From Myxococcales bacterium (lineage in GTDB: Bacteria > Myxococcota_A > Bradymonadia > REDH01), in the NCBI GenBank assembly GCA_020633625.1, contig JACKDJ010000023.1:8894-72893 (forward strand): a DNA stretch of 64,000 nucleotides, given 5' to 3'. Made by a program: the position numbers and the translations under genes. Of the stretch, positions 1-9,223 are shown in pieces; positions within the stretch are counted from its first letter, which is position 1, and every line of letters starts with the position of its first letter. The notes below the pieces were generated by a model. The model made no database searches. It saw only the letters and a program-made list of their open reading frames with translations, and was not told the DNA's origin.

Positions 1-2955
1 GCCACCGACGGTGCTGGCGACGCAGCAACTTCGGACGCGACCGACGCGGATGCCGCGGTCGACCAAGACAGCGCGTCCGACGCCGATGATGCAAACCCAG
101 ACGCGTCGGACTCCGACACGCCCGACGCCGCAGACGCTCCCGACGAAGGCGACGCGACCGACGCCCATGACGCTCCCGACGCGGCCGACCCGGGGTCTGA
201 CCCGGAGGTCGACGGGACAGACGCAGACGTCGATTCTGACGTGGACGACGCCCCGTTTGTGTGTGGCGAGGGAACGACGCCGGCCTGGGCGGCGCTCGCG
301 GGCTCGACCCTGACCGCGCGATGCTCGACGCGGTCGGTCGCCGTCACGGTGTACGACGACGCCACCCTCCGGCTCGTGACCGCCGCTCCGGGCGCTGCCG
401 TCGACGCCCCCGCGAGCCGCGCCGTCGTCGCGACGCCAGCGCTCGCTTCGGCGGCGGGCGGGGGCGACGCCACGGGAGCGGCGACCGTCTGCTCCGGCGA
501 CTGGCGCGTCGTCGTAGACGACCGATGCCGGGTCCGTGTCTATGACGGCCTCGGGGTGGAGCGCATGCGAGACGCCGACGATGCCGGCGCGATCACGGCG
601 ACTGGCGTGACGCTCCGGCGCGAGGTGCCGACGGGCGCGCGCTTCTACGGGTTCGGCGAGCACACGGGGCCGCTCGAGCGGACGGCCACACAGACGACGT
701 ACTGGAACACAGACGCATACGACACGACCTACGGCGGGTGGGCGCCCGACGCAGACCCGATGTACATGTCACTCCCGTTCGGAATGTGGCTCGAGGGTGG
801 CGTAGCGACCGGGCTCTTCACCGACGACTCTCGGCGGCAGCGGCTCGAGCTCGGCGACGCTACCCTCGCGGTAGACGTCGACACGGCGGGCCCTGTCGTT
901 CAGTATATGTATGGCGGGCCAACCCCCGCCGACGTCGTGCGGCGGTACACCGCGATGACCGGACGCCCGTCGCGCCCGCCGCTCTGGGCGCTCGGCTTTC
1001 ACCAGTCCCGCTGGGGCTACCAAGACGCCGCGACCGTCGAGGCGATCGCGGGGGAGCTCCGAGCGCGCGGGTTCGGGGCCGACGCCCTGACGCTCGACAT
1101 TCAGCACATGGACGGCTTTCGGACGTTCACGTTCGACCCGCTCCGGTTCGCCGACCCCGAGGGGCTCGCTGCCCGCCTCGCCTCGCTAGACTTCAGGCTG
1201 GTCGCGATCGCAGACCCGGGGATCAAGCAGGACCCGGGCTGGGACGTCTACGCGTCGGGTCTCGCTGCGGGTGTGTACGTCATGCGCGGGGCAACACCCT
1301 ATGTCGGCGTCGTTTGGCCGGGCGACGCGGTGTTCGTCGACTTCGCGCTCGGCCGGGGCCGCGATTGGTGGGCGGCGCGGGTCGCTGAGCTGGCGGGGCG
1401 GGGGGTCGCCGGAGTGTGGCTCGACGTCAACGAGCCGACGAACTTCCCGGAGGGCGGCTCGGGACTGTCGGTCCCCAACGAGCTGGCGGTCGGCGAGGTC
1501 GACCGGGGCGAGACGATGGCGAGCGTTCACAACGTGTATGGAATGCTCGAGGCGCAGGCCACCGTCGAGGGCCTGCGCGCGGCGCGCCCCGACGAGCGCC
1601 CGTTCGTGTTTTCGCGCGCCGGCTATGCCGGCATACAGCGCTCGGCGGCGACGTGGACCGGAGATGTGCCGAGCACGTGGTGGGCGCTGCAGATGACGCT
1701 GCCGATGGTGCTGAACATGGGGCTGAGCGGCATGCCGTTCGTTGGCAGCGACGTCGGTGGGTACAGCGGAAACGCCTCGCCAGAGCTCTACGCCCGCTGG
1801 GTCCAGCTCGGCGCGTTCACGCCGTACTTTCGCGCGCACGTGACCTCGGGCGTCCCGGGCCAGGAGCCGTGGATGTTTGGGACCGAGACCGAAGACATCG
1901 CCCGCGAGGTGATCGCGCTCCGCTACGAGCTGATGCCCTACCTCTACTCGCTGATGGTCGAGGCGTCGGAGACGGGAGCGCCGCCCCTTCGACCCATCCT
2001 GTGGGAGTTCCCGACCGACGCGTCGGCCGCGGCCATCGACGACGAGGCGATGTTTGGCCCGTGGCTGTTCGTCGCGCCGGTGCTGGAGGAGGGCGCGACC
2101 ACCCGGACCGTCCGGCTGCCTCCTGGTCGCTGGGTGGAGTGGCGCTCGGGCCGCCTCGAGGTGGGTCCGGCAACGCTAGAGGAGCGCGTCACGCGCGCGG
2201 GCCTGCCGCTCTACCTGCGCGAGGGCGCGATCATACCGACGTGGCCGACGGTGACGTCGACGGCGGCGGGCTGGCCGGCGACGCTGGGCCTCGAGGTCGT
2301 CGAGCCGCCCGACGCAGGCTCCGCCTTCACCGTGGTGATCGACGACGGACAAACGGAGCGCTGGCGAGACGGCGCCGTGGCACGGCTACGGGTCCGCACC
2401 TCGCGCGCGGGCAGCACCCTGACCGTCGACGCCGCGACGACGGGCTCGCTGGCCCTCCCATTCGACACGGTCGAGCTCCGCCTGCGCCCATACGCCACGG
2501 CCCCCGCGGCGGTTCGCCTCGACGGCGTTCCGCTCCCGGGCGACAGTTGGCGGTTCGACGAAGCGGACCAAGCCATCTACGTCGAGCTCGCCGCGACCCG
2601 CGCATGGCGCCTCGAAGTCGACGGTGGCCCCGCCAGTGAGACAGCCCCGACGGTCCCGATCCGCTTCGTCGTCGACGTTCCACCCGGCACCTCGGCGGCG
2701 GACACGATCCACATCGCGGGCGAGCCGACGGCGTGGGAGCACGTCCCGATGACCTGGGAGATCCCGGGCGCCCGCGCCGCCATCACACTGCCGGTCCCAA
2801 GGGGCGCCTTCTTCGACTACAAGTACACCCGCGGCGGCTGGGAGACGGTCGAGAAGTGGCCGGGCTGCGCAGAGGCGGCGAACCGATACGGGTTCGGGCA
2901 GGCTTATCCGGAGAGGGCGGACCGGGTGTTCGAGTGGCGGGACTGGTGCGAGTGA
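1..2955 (+). CDS. Secreted GH31 family alpha-glucosidase-type hydrolase, 5' truncated by window edge
   Basis: The open frame runs from the first base, so the start and export signal lie outside the window; 984 residues are visible. The first ~80 codons are an Asp/Ala/Thr-rich linker typical of myxobacterial lipoproteins and secreted proteins. A GH31 N-terminal beta-sandwich follows (RFYGFGEHTGPLERT), then the (beta/alpha)8 catalytic barrel. The signature GVWLDVNEPTNF places the nucleophile Asp at codon 1423-1425, and ATWTGDVPS places the acid/base Asp at 1663-1665. A C-terminal beta domain is followed by a ~90-residue module (from about 2640) with IHIAGEPTAWE and FDYKYTRGGWETVEK, resembling CBM20/AMPK-type starch-binding modules. 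It should release alpha-linked sugars from external polysaccharide or oligosaccharide. Glucosidase versus xylosidase specificity cannot be decided. It ends one base before the convergent GST gene. Confidence 0.93.
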   Translation, partial: ATDGAGDAATSDATDADAAVDQDSASDADDANPDASDSDTPDAADAPDEGDATDAHDAPDAADPGSDPEVDGTDADVDSDVDDAPFVCGEGTTPAWAALAGSTLTARCSTRSVAVTVYDDATLRLVTAAPGAAVDAPASRAVVATPALASAAGGGDATGAATVCSGDWRVVVDDRCRVRVYDGLGVERMRDADDAGAITATGVTLRREVPTGARFYGFGEHTGPLERTATQTTYWNTDAYDTTYGGWAPDADPMYMSLPFGMWLEGGVATGLFTDDSRRQRLELGDATLAVDVDTAGPVVQYMYGGPTPADVVRRYTAMTGRPSRPPLWALGFHQSRWGYQDAATVEAIAGELRARGFGADALTLDIQHMDGFRTFTFDPLRFADPEGLAARLASLDFRLVAIADPGIKQDPGWDVYASGLAAGVYVMRGATPYVGVVWPGDAVFVDFALGRGRDWWAARVAELAGRGVAGVWLDVNEPTNFPEGGSGLSVPNELAVGEVDRGETMASVHNVYGMLEAQATVEGLRAARPDERPFVFSRAGYAGIQRSAATWTGDVPSTWWALQMTLPMVLNMGLSGMPFVGSDVGGYSGNASPELYARWVQLGAFTPYFRAHVTSGVPGQEPWMFGTETEDIAREVIALRYELMPYLYSLMVEASETGAPPLRPILWEFPTDASAAAIDDEAMFGPWLFVAPVLEEGATTRTVRLPPGRWVEWRSGRLEVGPATLEERVTRAGLPLYLREGAIIPTWPTVTSTAAGWPATLGLEVVEPPDAGSAFTVVIDDGQTERWRDGAVARLRVRTSRAGSTLTVDAATTGSLALPFDTVELRLRPYATAPAAVRLDGVPLPGDSWRFDEADQAIYVELAATRAWRLEVDGGPASETAPTVPIRFVVDVPPGTSAADTIHIAGEPTAWEHVPMTWEIPGARAAITLPVPRGAFFDYKYTRGGWETVEKWPGCAEAANRYGFGQAYPERADRVFEWRDWCE

Positions 2956-2956
2956 G

Positions 2957-3718
2957 CTACCCCCCAACCAACCGATCCCCCCGATACAACCCCTCCACCC
3001 ACGCCCACCCCGGCCGACTCCGATACGCGTCCTGCATCGCGACTACGTCTGCCGTCAGCGGCACGTTCGGCTGCCAGGGCCGCTCGGCCGGCACCACCAG
3101 CGGGGAGAGCAGGGCGGCCGCGGCGAGGTCGGCGCGGCTCAGGGTGTCGCCTACCAGGTAACGGCGGCCGTCGGAGACGAGGGCGTCGAGCTCGTCGAAG
3201 GTGGCGTCGAACCGGGCGCGGGCTTCGGCTACGCGCTCTGGGCGCAGGCGGTAGAGCTTTCGCAGGCCGAGAGAGACCTGGCTCCAGAGCAGGCGGTAGA
3301 AGGTGCCTACCCACCAGGGCTGGCCGGCGGCCCACAGAGCGATCACGACGTCGGGCTGCTCCAGCAGCATCGCATACAGGACCGCGCGCAGGTCGCGCCC
3401 GAACCCGTCGTCGAAGAGCTGCTCCAGCCGGCGCGCTTCGGCGGCGGCGGCCGGATCGGACGGGGTGAGCGAGCGCGCCGGGTCCCGGGCGTCGGCCCAG
3501 TCGATGATCGCGTCGCTGCCCTGCGTCGTTACCCCGTCGGCGACCAACACCGGAACCCACGACGCCTTCGCGTCGACGCGCCGCAGCGCCAGCCGGTGAA
3601 GTCCGGGTGCGAGCGCGACGACGTCGTACTGGTTGCGGTGGTGGTCAAGCGCCCATCGCGCCTTCTCACAGAAGTGCGACAGCGAGAACTCGAGGAGCCG
3701 AGGGCGGGGTGCGGCCAT
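2957..3718 (-). CDS. Glutathione S-transferase family protein
   Basis: A 253-residue protein from ATG 3718 (MAAPRPRLLEFSLSHFCEKARWALDHH). The thioredoxin-fold N-terminal domain begins with the SxxCxKARWAL helix of GSTs, followed by VPVLVADGVTTQGSDAIIDWAD, the glutathione-binding segment with cis-Pro before Val and the Gln-Gly-Ser-Asp turn. The all-alpha C-terminal domain carries YLVGDTLSRADLAAAALLSPLV, the usual N-capping box region. A longer frame extends upstream to 3898, but it overlaps the TPR gene and adds low-complexity residues, so the ATG just before the domain is preferred. It lies 34 bases downstream of the TPR gene on the same strand and may be cotranscribed. The substrate is unknown; detoxification is a family-level inference. 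Confidence 0.88.
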   Translation of the reverse strand: MAAPRPRLLEFSLSHFCEKARWALDHHRNQYDVVALAPGLHRLALRRVDAKASWVPVLVADGVTTQGSDAIIDWADARDPARSLTPSDPAAAAEARRLEQLFDDGFGRDLRAVLYAMLLEQPDVVIALWAAGQPWWVGTFYRLLWSQVSLGLRKLYRLRPERVAEARARFDATFDELDALVSDGRRYLVGDTLSRADLAAAALLSPLVVPAERPWQPNVPLTADVVAMQDAYRSRPGWAWVEGLYRGDRLVGG

Positions 3719-3752
3719 GTTCGTCTGCTGGGGTGGGGTTCCGAGGCGCTCC

Positions 3753-5441
3753 CTAGGGCTCGCGAGTCCGTCTGACCAGGGGGGCCCAGCGCCGACAGTC
3801 CTCGAGAATGAAGCCGGGGTCGCGCCGAAAGTCCGCCGCCAGGCCCGATGCGATGTGACGCGCCGCGCGCAAGCCTGGCTCGGCGACGCAGAAGACACCG
3901 TCGGTGGCGAAGTACGTGACGTAGCCCGACGAGCGGTTGCCCCGCATCGTCGCGAACAGCGCGTCGGCGTGGGTCACGATGTCGGCACGCTCGAGCGTGG
4001 CGGTCGCGCCTCTAGTCGCCGTCCAGACGAGCGCCGGCGCCAGAGAGCAGAACGTCGCTAGCGCCTCGGACGCTCGATCGAGCTCGCCGACCTCGGCGTA
4101 GCAGAGCGCGAGGTTTAGCCACGCGGCGAACCTCGATGGCTTCGCGCCGACCGCGACAAGCAGCTGCTCGATGGCAGCGCGCGGCTCTCCCTGGCGTCTC
4201 CGCAGCTCCCCGGTGATGCCGTGTGTCGTCGCCAGAGGGCTCGGCTCCACGAGGCGGTCGACGCGCTCGAGCAGCCGGTCCGCGTCGCCGAAGTTCCCGG
4301 TGAGCATGTGCACGCACGCGAGCCCGACGTGCGCCCACCGCGACCGCGCGTACAGCGCCAACGCCCGCTCGAACTCCACCGCCGCCGCCCCGTAGTCGCC
4401 AGTCCACAGGTGGATCTCGCCGCAGTAGGTGTGCAGCAGCTCCGACCCCGGGAACCGGTCCTCGAGGGCGAGAAGGCGCGCACACACCTCGGCCGGCGTC
4501 GCGCTCCAGATGTCGGACTGGGTTCGCGTCACCGCGTCGCGGTCGGCCGGCTTGTCGGGATCCGCCACCGGCTCGGGCGGCGCCGCGCGCTCGTCGCCGG
4601 CGATGGAGCGACCTCCCAGGTGCGTCTCCGAGAGCAGTGTGGCGAGCGCGACGTCGCCGACTCGCATCGCCGCCGACGCTCGCGCCCGCCACGCGTGGTC
4701 TGCCCCTCCTGCCGGTGCCGCGAGCCCTGCGATCATCGCCGACGCCCGCTCGGGGTAGTGCAGCGCGAGGAGCGCGTCGGTGCACAGGTCGACGAGGTGC
4801 GGGCGCCGCCCGCAGAGCGCGACAACCGCGTCGGCCGCCTCGGCGCCACGCCCGAGCGCTGCGTTGGCGACGATGGCGCGCGCCAACGCCGCGGCGTCGC
4901 CGTGGGCGCGCGCCGTCGGGTCGAGGATCGCCTCCCACCCCCCGCCGCTCGCGTCGGCGAGGTCGGCGGCGGTGGCCCCGAAGCGCAGGAACGCGTCGGG
5001 CGCCGCGCGGTCTGTCGCGCGTGTGGAGCTCGTGCCGGCGGCGAGCGCGCTCAGCGGGCCCGGCGGTGTAGCGTCGGCTGCGCGATGCTCCGAGAGCAGC
5101 GCCAAGAGCAGGGCGAGCCGCCTGCGCCGCGCCGCGCCGAGCGAGTCGAACAGCGCGCGCGCCGCCCGCTCGGCAGGAGTCGTGCGGCGCCCGAACGGCG
5201 TGAGGCCAACGTGCTCGTCGACGCACGACGCCGGCTCGGCGCGGGGCGCGTCGGGCGCTTCGATGAGGAACACGCTCCCGCCGGGCGCCATCAGCAGCAG
5301 CGCGCCGCCGCGCGCCTCGATCCGCCATGCCCGCTCGGGCGGCTCCGTCGGCAGGCCCAGCCACTCGGGGACCACGACGACGGCGGTGCGTCGCGCGTCA
5401 CCGACCGCGTCGCCGACGACCAGCTCGGGGGTTCGCGACAT
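3753..5441 (-). CDS. TPR-repeat protein of unknown function
   Basis: 562 residues from ATG 5441 (MSRTPELVVGDAVGDARR). No signal peptide, so probably cytoplasmic. The N-terminal ~260 residues are Ala/Arg-rich with no recognised fold. From about residue 300 there are helix pairs of TPR type, for example LHTYCGEIHLWTGDYGAAAVEFERAL, WAHVGLACVHMLTGNFGDADRLLERV and FAAWLNLALCYAEVGELDRASEAL. The last ~90 residues include a Gly/Tyr/Phe-rich stretch (SSGYVTYFATDGVFCVAEPG) that may be a small domain. TPRs usually mediate protein-protein contacts; the partner is not evident. The gene is divergent from the beta-oxidation operon, sharing the 133-bp region 5442-5574, and is followed by the GST gene. Confidence 0.8.
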   Translation of the reverse strand: MSRTPELVVGDAVGDARRTAVVVVPEWLGLPTEPPERAWRIEARGGALLLMAPGGSVFLIEAPDAPRAEPASCVDEHVGLTPFGRRTTPAERAARALFDSLGAARRRRLALLLALLSEHRAADATPPGPLSALAAGTSSTRATDRAAPDAFLRFGATAADLADASGGGWEAILDPTARAHGDAAALARAIVANAALGRGAEAADAVVALCGRRPHLVDLCTDALLALHYPERASAMIAGLAAPAGGADHAWRARASAAMRVGDVALATLLSETHLGGRSIAGDERAAPPEPVADPDKPADRDAVTRTQSDIWSATPAEVCARLLALEDRFPGSELLHTYCGEIHLWTGDYGAAAVEFERALALYARSRWAHVGLACVHMLTGNFGDADRLLERVDRLVEPSPLATTHGITGELRRRQGEPRAAIEQLLVAVGAKPSRFAAWLNLALCYAEVGELDRASEALATFCSLAPALVWTATRGATATLERADIVTHADALFATMRGNRSSGYVTYFATDGVFCVAEPGLRAARHIASGLAADFRRDPGFILEDCRRWAPLVRRTREP

Positions 5442-5497
5442 GGCCGGATCCTCTCACGCGCCCGCCGCGGCGGTCAACGCGGACGCGCGCTCCAGGC

Positions 5498-5526
5498 TTG
5501 ACTTCGGCCGTGTTCGCCACGATAGG
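5498..5526 (+). promoter_or_regulatory. Predicted sigma-70 type promoter of the fadN-fadA operon
   Basis: TTGACT at 5498-5503 matches five of six bases of the -35 consensus. After a 17-bp spacer comes GATAGG at 5521-5526, a weak -10 (three of six). The predicted transcription start, around 5533, falls just before the palindromic operator at 5537-5554. That is the layout expected for a repressor that blocks RNA polymerase. Placement is by eye only. Confidence 0.5.
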
Positions 5527-5536
5527 TATCGCGCAC

Positions 5537-5554
5537 TGAATGGTCGTTCATTCA
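5537..5554. promoter_or_regulatory. FadR-type (TetR family) operator palindrome
   Basis: TGAATGGTCGTTCATTCA is a perfect 6-bp inverted repeat (TGAATG/CATTCA) around a 6-bp spacer. It matches the outer arms of the Bacillus subtilis FadR box (TGAATGAMTANTCATTCA), which controls the fadN-fadA-fadE genes there. Here it sits 21 bp upstream of the start of a fadN-type gene followed by fadA, the same target genes. An acyl-CoA-responsive TetR repressor is therefore inferred; no such regulator gene is in the window. Confidence 0.75.
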
Positions 5555-5574
5555 CCAACCACCCACTCGGTCAA

Positions 5575-7971
5575 ATGGCCTACGACATTCGGAAAGTCGC
5601 CGTCCTCGGCTCGGGCGTGATGGGCAGCGGCATCGCCGCTCAGCTCACGAACGCGGGGATCCCCTGCCTACTCCTCGACATCGTGCCGCCGAACCCGAAG
5701 CCGGGCGACGACGTGACGTCGAAGGCGTTCAGGAACTCCTTCTCGTCTGGCGCGATCGCGAAGTTCGCGAAGCAGAAGCCGGCCCCGCTCATGTCGAAGC
5801 GCGCGCTCGAGATCCTCGAGGTCGGCAACTTCGACGATGACATGGGCCGCCTGGCCGAGGTCGACTGGGTCATCGAGGTCGTCGTCGAGAACCTCGCGAT
5901 CAAGCAGAAGGTTTTTGCGAACGTCGAAGCGAACATCCGCCCCGGCACGATCGTCACCTCGAACACGTCCGGGCTGTCGATCAAGGGCATGACCGAGGGG
6001 CGCGGCGACGACTTCAAGCGCCACTTCCTCGTCACGCACTTCTTCAACCCCGTCCGCTACATGAAGCTCCTCGAGCTCGTAGAGGGCGAGGACACCGACC
6101 CGGCAGTCACCGCCGCCGTCCACGCGTTCGGCGAAGAGACGCTCGGCAAGGGCATCGTCTACGGCAAGGACACGACGAACTTCATCGCCAACCGTATCGG
6201 CGTGTACGGCATGATGAAGACCATCGAAGAGATGCGTCGCGCCGAGCTGACCGTCGAAGAGGTCGACAAGATCTTCGGGCCCGCGATGGGGCGCCCGAGC
6301 TCCGCGATCTTCCGCACCGGCGACCTCGTCGGCCTCGACACGTTCCTGCACGTCGCCAAGAACTGCTACGACACCCTCGTGCACGACGAGGAGCGCGAGG
6401 TCTTCCGCGCCCCCGACTTCCTCGAGGCGATGGTCCAGCGCGGGATGCTCGGCGACAAGTCGGGTGGCGGCTTCTACAAGAAGGCCAAGGGCGCGGACGG
6501 CGGCAAGGCGATCCTGTCGCTCTCTCTCGACACTCTCGAGTACGTCGAACAGAAGAAGGTCCGCTTCGACTCGCTCGGAGCCGTCCGCTCGGTCGACGAC
6601 GTTCGTAAGCGCGTCGCGATGATGCTCGACGCCGACGACACCGCGGCGAAGTTCGCGAAGAAGGTGACGCTCGACGTGCTCGCCTACGCCTCGCGCCGCA
6701 TCCCCGAGATCGCCGACGACGTGGTCAACGTCGACCGCGGCATGCGCTGGGGCTTCGGCTGGGACATCGGACCGTTCGAGACGTGGGACGCCATCGGCGT
6801 CGAGAAGGGCCTCGCGATGATGGCCGAGCTCGGCATCGAGCCGGCCGCGTGGGTCAAGGAGATGGTCGCCGCGGGCCGCACGTCGTTCTACGGCGTCGAC
6901 GGCGCCGCCGACACGTTCTGGGACATCCCCTCGCGCGCGTCGAAGGTGGCCCCCGAGAGCCGCCGCAACCTGCGCGTCGAGCACCTCAAGCGCACCGGCG
7001 GCAAGGTCAAGGAGAACTTCGGCGCCACGCTGTGGGACATGGGCGACGACGTCCTCCTCGTCGAGTTCCACACGAAGATGAACGCGATCGACGACGACAT
7101 CATCGCGATGCTCGACGCCGCCGTCGACGAGGCCGAAGCCAACTACAAGGGCATCGTCATCGGCAACGACGCGACGCCCGCGTTCTCGGCCGGCGCCAAC
7201 ATCATGGCCCTCCTCATGGGCGCCCGCGGCGGCCAGTGGGACATGATCCGCAAGATGGTCGGCGACTTCCAGCGCGTGAACCAGCGGCTGCGCTACTCGA
7301 AGATCCCCGTCGTCACGGCCCCCGGCGGACTCGCCCTCGGCGGCGGCGCAGAGGTCACGATGGCCGGCAACGCCGTGCAGGCGAAGTCCGAGCTCTACAT
7401 GGGCCTCGTCGAGGTCGGCGTCGGCCTCATCCCCGGCGGCGGCGGCAACCTGCAGATGCTCCGCAACGTCTACGGCAGCTACGCCCTCGACCCCGACTTC
7501 GACCCGTTCCCGTTCATCAAGAAGGTCTTCCTCTCGATCGGCATGGCGAAGGTCGTGACGTCGGCCGAAGAGGCCAAGGAGGCCGGCTTCCTGAACCCGA
7601 CCGACGGCATCTCGATGAACGGCGACTTCGCCCTCTTCGACGCCAAGCAGCGCGCGCTCGGCATGTACGAGGCCGGGTTCCGCCCCCCGCGCCCGTCGCG
7701 CTTCCTCCTCCCCGGAACGCACGGCCGCGCGACGATCGACATGATGCTGTACGACATGCAGCTCAACAACCAGATCTCCGACTACGACCGCCACATCGGC
7801 TCCAAGCTCGCCGGCGTCCTCACGGGCGGCGACTGCTCGCCCACCGTGCCGGTCACCGAGGAGCGCCTGCTCGAGATCGAGCTCGAGGCCTTCCTCAGCC
7901 TCTGCGGCGAGGAGCGGACGCACGCCCGCCTGGAGGCGATGCTGACGACCGGCAAGCCGCTCCGCAACTAG
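5575..7971 (+). CDS. fadN: 3-hydroxyacyl-CoA dehydrogenase / enoyl-CoA hydratase (FadN type)
   Basis: 798 residues from ATG 5575 (MAYDIRKVAVLGSGVMGSGIAAQL). It catalyses the hydration and NAD-dependent oxidation steps of fatty-acid beta-oxidation. The order is dehydrogenase first and hydratase second, as in B. subtilis FadN (789 aa) and unlike E. coli FadB. The NAD-binding GxGxxG lies at residues 10-18. The catalytic region contains HFFNPVRYMKLLELVEG, and NFIANRIGVYGM is the dimerisation-side motif. The C-terminal crotonase part carries ATPAFSAGANIMALLMG and VVTAPGGLALGGGAEVTMAG, the oxyanion-hole loops. The frame is open upstream to 4780, but that part is antisense to the TPR gene, and the ATG follows the promoter and operator. 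The intercistronic gap to fadA is 82 bp. Confidence 0.95.
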   Translation: MAYDIRKVAVLGSGVMGSGIAAQLTNAGIPCLLLDIVPPNPKPGDDVTSKAFRNSFSSGAIAKFAKQKPAPLMSKRALEILEVGNFDDDMGRLAEVDWVIEVVVENLAIKQKVFANVEANIRPGTIVTSNTSGLSIKGMTEGRGDDFKRHFLVTHFFNPVRYMKLLELVEGEDTDPAVTAAVHAFGEETLGKGIVYGKDTTNFIANRIGVYGMMKTIEEMRRAELTVEEVDKIFGPAMGRPSSAIFRTGDLVGLDTFLHVAKNCYDTLVHDEEREVFRAPDFLEAMVQRGMLGDKSGGGFYKKAKGADGGKAILSLSLDTLEYVEQKKVRFDSLGAVRSVDDVRKRVAMMLDADDTAAKFAKKVTLDVLAYASRRIPEIADDVVNVDRGMRWGFGWDIGPFETWDAIGVEKGLAMMAELGIEPAAWVKEMVAAGRTSFYGVDGAADTFWDIPSRASKVAPESRRNLRVEHLKRTGGKVKENFGATLWDMGDDVLLVEFHTKMNAIDDDIIAMLDAAVDEAEANYKGIVIGNDATPAFSAGANIMALLMGARGGQWDMIRKMVGDFQRVNQRLRYSKIPVVTAPGGLALGGGAEVTMAGNAVQAKSELYMGLVEVGVGLIPGGGGNLQMLRNVYGSYALDPDFDPFPFIKKVFLSIGMAKVVTSAEEAKEAGFLNPTDGISMNGDFALFDAKQRALGMYEAGFRPPRPSRFLLPGTHGRATIDMMLYDMQLNNQISDYDRHIGSKLAGVLTGGDCSPTVPVTEERLLEIELEAFLSLCGEERTHARLEAMLTTGKPLRN

Positions 7972-7992
7972 GCGGGAGCACGCCGGACGTCA

Positions 7993-8016
7993 GGGCCGCC
8001 CACACCGCGGCGGCCC
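7993..8016 (+). other. Intercistronic stem-loop between fadN and fadA
   Basis: GGGCCGCC and GGCGGCCC form a perfect 8-bp GC-only stem around an 8-base loop, 22 bases after the fadN stop and before the fadA ribosome-binding region. There is no T-run, so it is more likely an RNA-stabilising or attenuating hairpin than a full terminator. Confidence 0.4.
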
Positions 8017-8053
8017 GCTCGACCCCTTACACCTCCATCGAAGAGAGCCCGAA

Positions 8054-9223
8054 ATGAGCCAGCCGGTCGTCATCGCCAGCGCGCTGCGAACCCCCTTCAC
8101 CCGCGCCCGCAAGGGCGAGCTCAAGGACACGCTCCCCGACGACATGGGCGGCTGGGCCATCAAGGCCGCCCTCGCCGCCGTGCCGAGCCTCGACCCGGCC
8201 GACGTCGAAGACGTCGTCCTCGGCTGCGCCATGCCCGAGGCCGAGCAGGGCAACAACGTCGCGAAGATCTGCGCCGCCGTCGCCGGGCTGCCCACCAGCG
8301 TCCCCGCGATGACGATCAACCGCTTTTGCTCGTCGGGCGTTCAGTCCATCGGCATCGTCGCGCAGGCCATCCAGGCCGGCTCCATCGACTGCGCCGTCGC
8401 CGGTGGCACCGAGTCGATGACGATGATCCCCATGGGCGGCAACAAGTTCTCGACCAACCCGCACCTGCTCGAGACCTACCCCGAGATCTACACGACGATG
8501 GGCGCGACGGCCGAGATCGTCGCCGCGCGCTTTGGCGTCACGCGCGACGAGCAGGACCGCTTCGCCTACGAGTCTCAGCGGCGCGCCGCAGAGGCGCAGG
8601 CCGCCGGTCGCCTCGACGACGAGATCTTCGAGGTGCACACGCAGATGTTCGACGACAACGGCGAGCGCGTCTCCGTGTCGCTCAAGCGCGACACGATCAA
8701 CCGCGCCGACACGCAGCTCGAGGGCCTGCAGAAGCTGCGCCCCGCGTTCAACCCCAAGGGCACCGTCACGGCCGGCAACGCGTCGCCGCTGACCGACGGC
8801 GCCGCCGCTGCCGTCGTCATGAGCCAGGCCAAGGCCGCCAAGCTCGGCGTCACGCCGCTCGGCTTCTTCCACGACATCCAGGTCGCCGGCGTCCCGCCCG
8901 AGATCATGGGCACGGGCCCCGTCCCGGCGATCCGCAAGCTGCTCGCCAAGAACGGCCTCACGACCGCTGACATCGACGTCTACGAGATCAACGAGGCGTT
9001 CGCCGCGCAGGCCGCGTACTGCGTCCGCGAGCTCGGACTCGACCCGGCGAAGGTCAACCCGAACGGCGGCGCGATCGCCCTCGGTCACCCGCTCGGCGTC
9101 TCGGGCACGCGCATGACCGCCACGCTCCTGCGCGAGCTGAAGCGTCGCGGCGGCAAGTACGGCGTCGTGTCGATGTGCATCGGTGGCGGCATGGGTGCTG
9201 CCGCGCTGTTCAGCGTCGAGTAG
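8054..9223 (+). CDS. fadA: Acetyl-CoA C-acyltransferase (3-ketoacyl-CoA thiolase)
   Basis: 389 residues (MSQPVVIASALRTPFTRARKG), the last step of the beta-oxidation cycle, cleaving 3-ketoacyl-CoA to acetyl-CoA and a shortened acyl-CoA. The thiolase catalytic residues are all present: Cys92 in NRFCSSGVQS, His345 in ALGHPLGVSG and Cys375 in SMCIGGGMGAA. Spacing and length agree with E. coli FadA. A purine-rich GAAGAGAG stretch about 8 bases upstream serves as ribosome-binding site. It is the second gene of the operon under the FadR-like operator. Its 3' end overlaps the convergent helicase gene by 14 bases, leaving no room for a terminator between them. Confidence 0.95.
   Translation: MSQPVVIASALRTPFTRARKGELKDTLPDDMGGWAIKAALAAVPSLDPADVEDVVLGCAMPEAEQGNNVAKICAAVAGLPTSVPAMTINRFCSSGVQSIGIVAQAIQAGSIDCAVAGGTESMTMIPMGGNKFSTNPHLLETYPEIYTTMGATAEIVAARFGVTRDEQDRFAYESQRRAAEAQAAGRLDDEIFEVHTQMFDDNGERVSVSLKRDTINRADTQLEGLQKLRPAFNPKGTVTAGNASPLTDGAAAAVVMSQAKAAKLGVTPLGFFHDIQVAGVPPEIMGTGPVPAIRKLLAKNGLTTADIDVYEINEAFAAQAAYCVRELGLDPAKVNPNGGAIALGHPLGVSGTRMTATLLRELKRRGGKYGVVSMCIGGGMGAAALFSVE

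Noticed and set aside
4780..5574. N-terminal extension of the FadN frame
   Set aside because: It is antisense to the TPR gene, has low-complexity Ser/Arg/Ala content, and lies upstream of the predicted promoter and operator. The family start is at 5575.
5668..7923. 751-residue minus-strand frame opposite fadN
   Set aside because: A shadow frame of a GC-rich gene: Asp/Val/Glu/Arg/His-rich with no domain, fully overlapping a well-supported enzyme gene.
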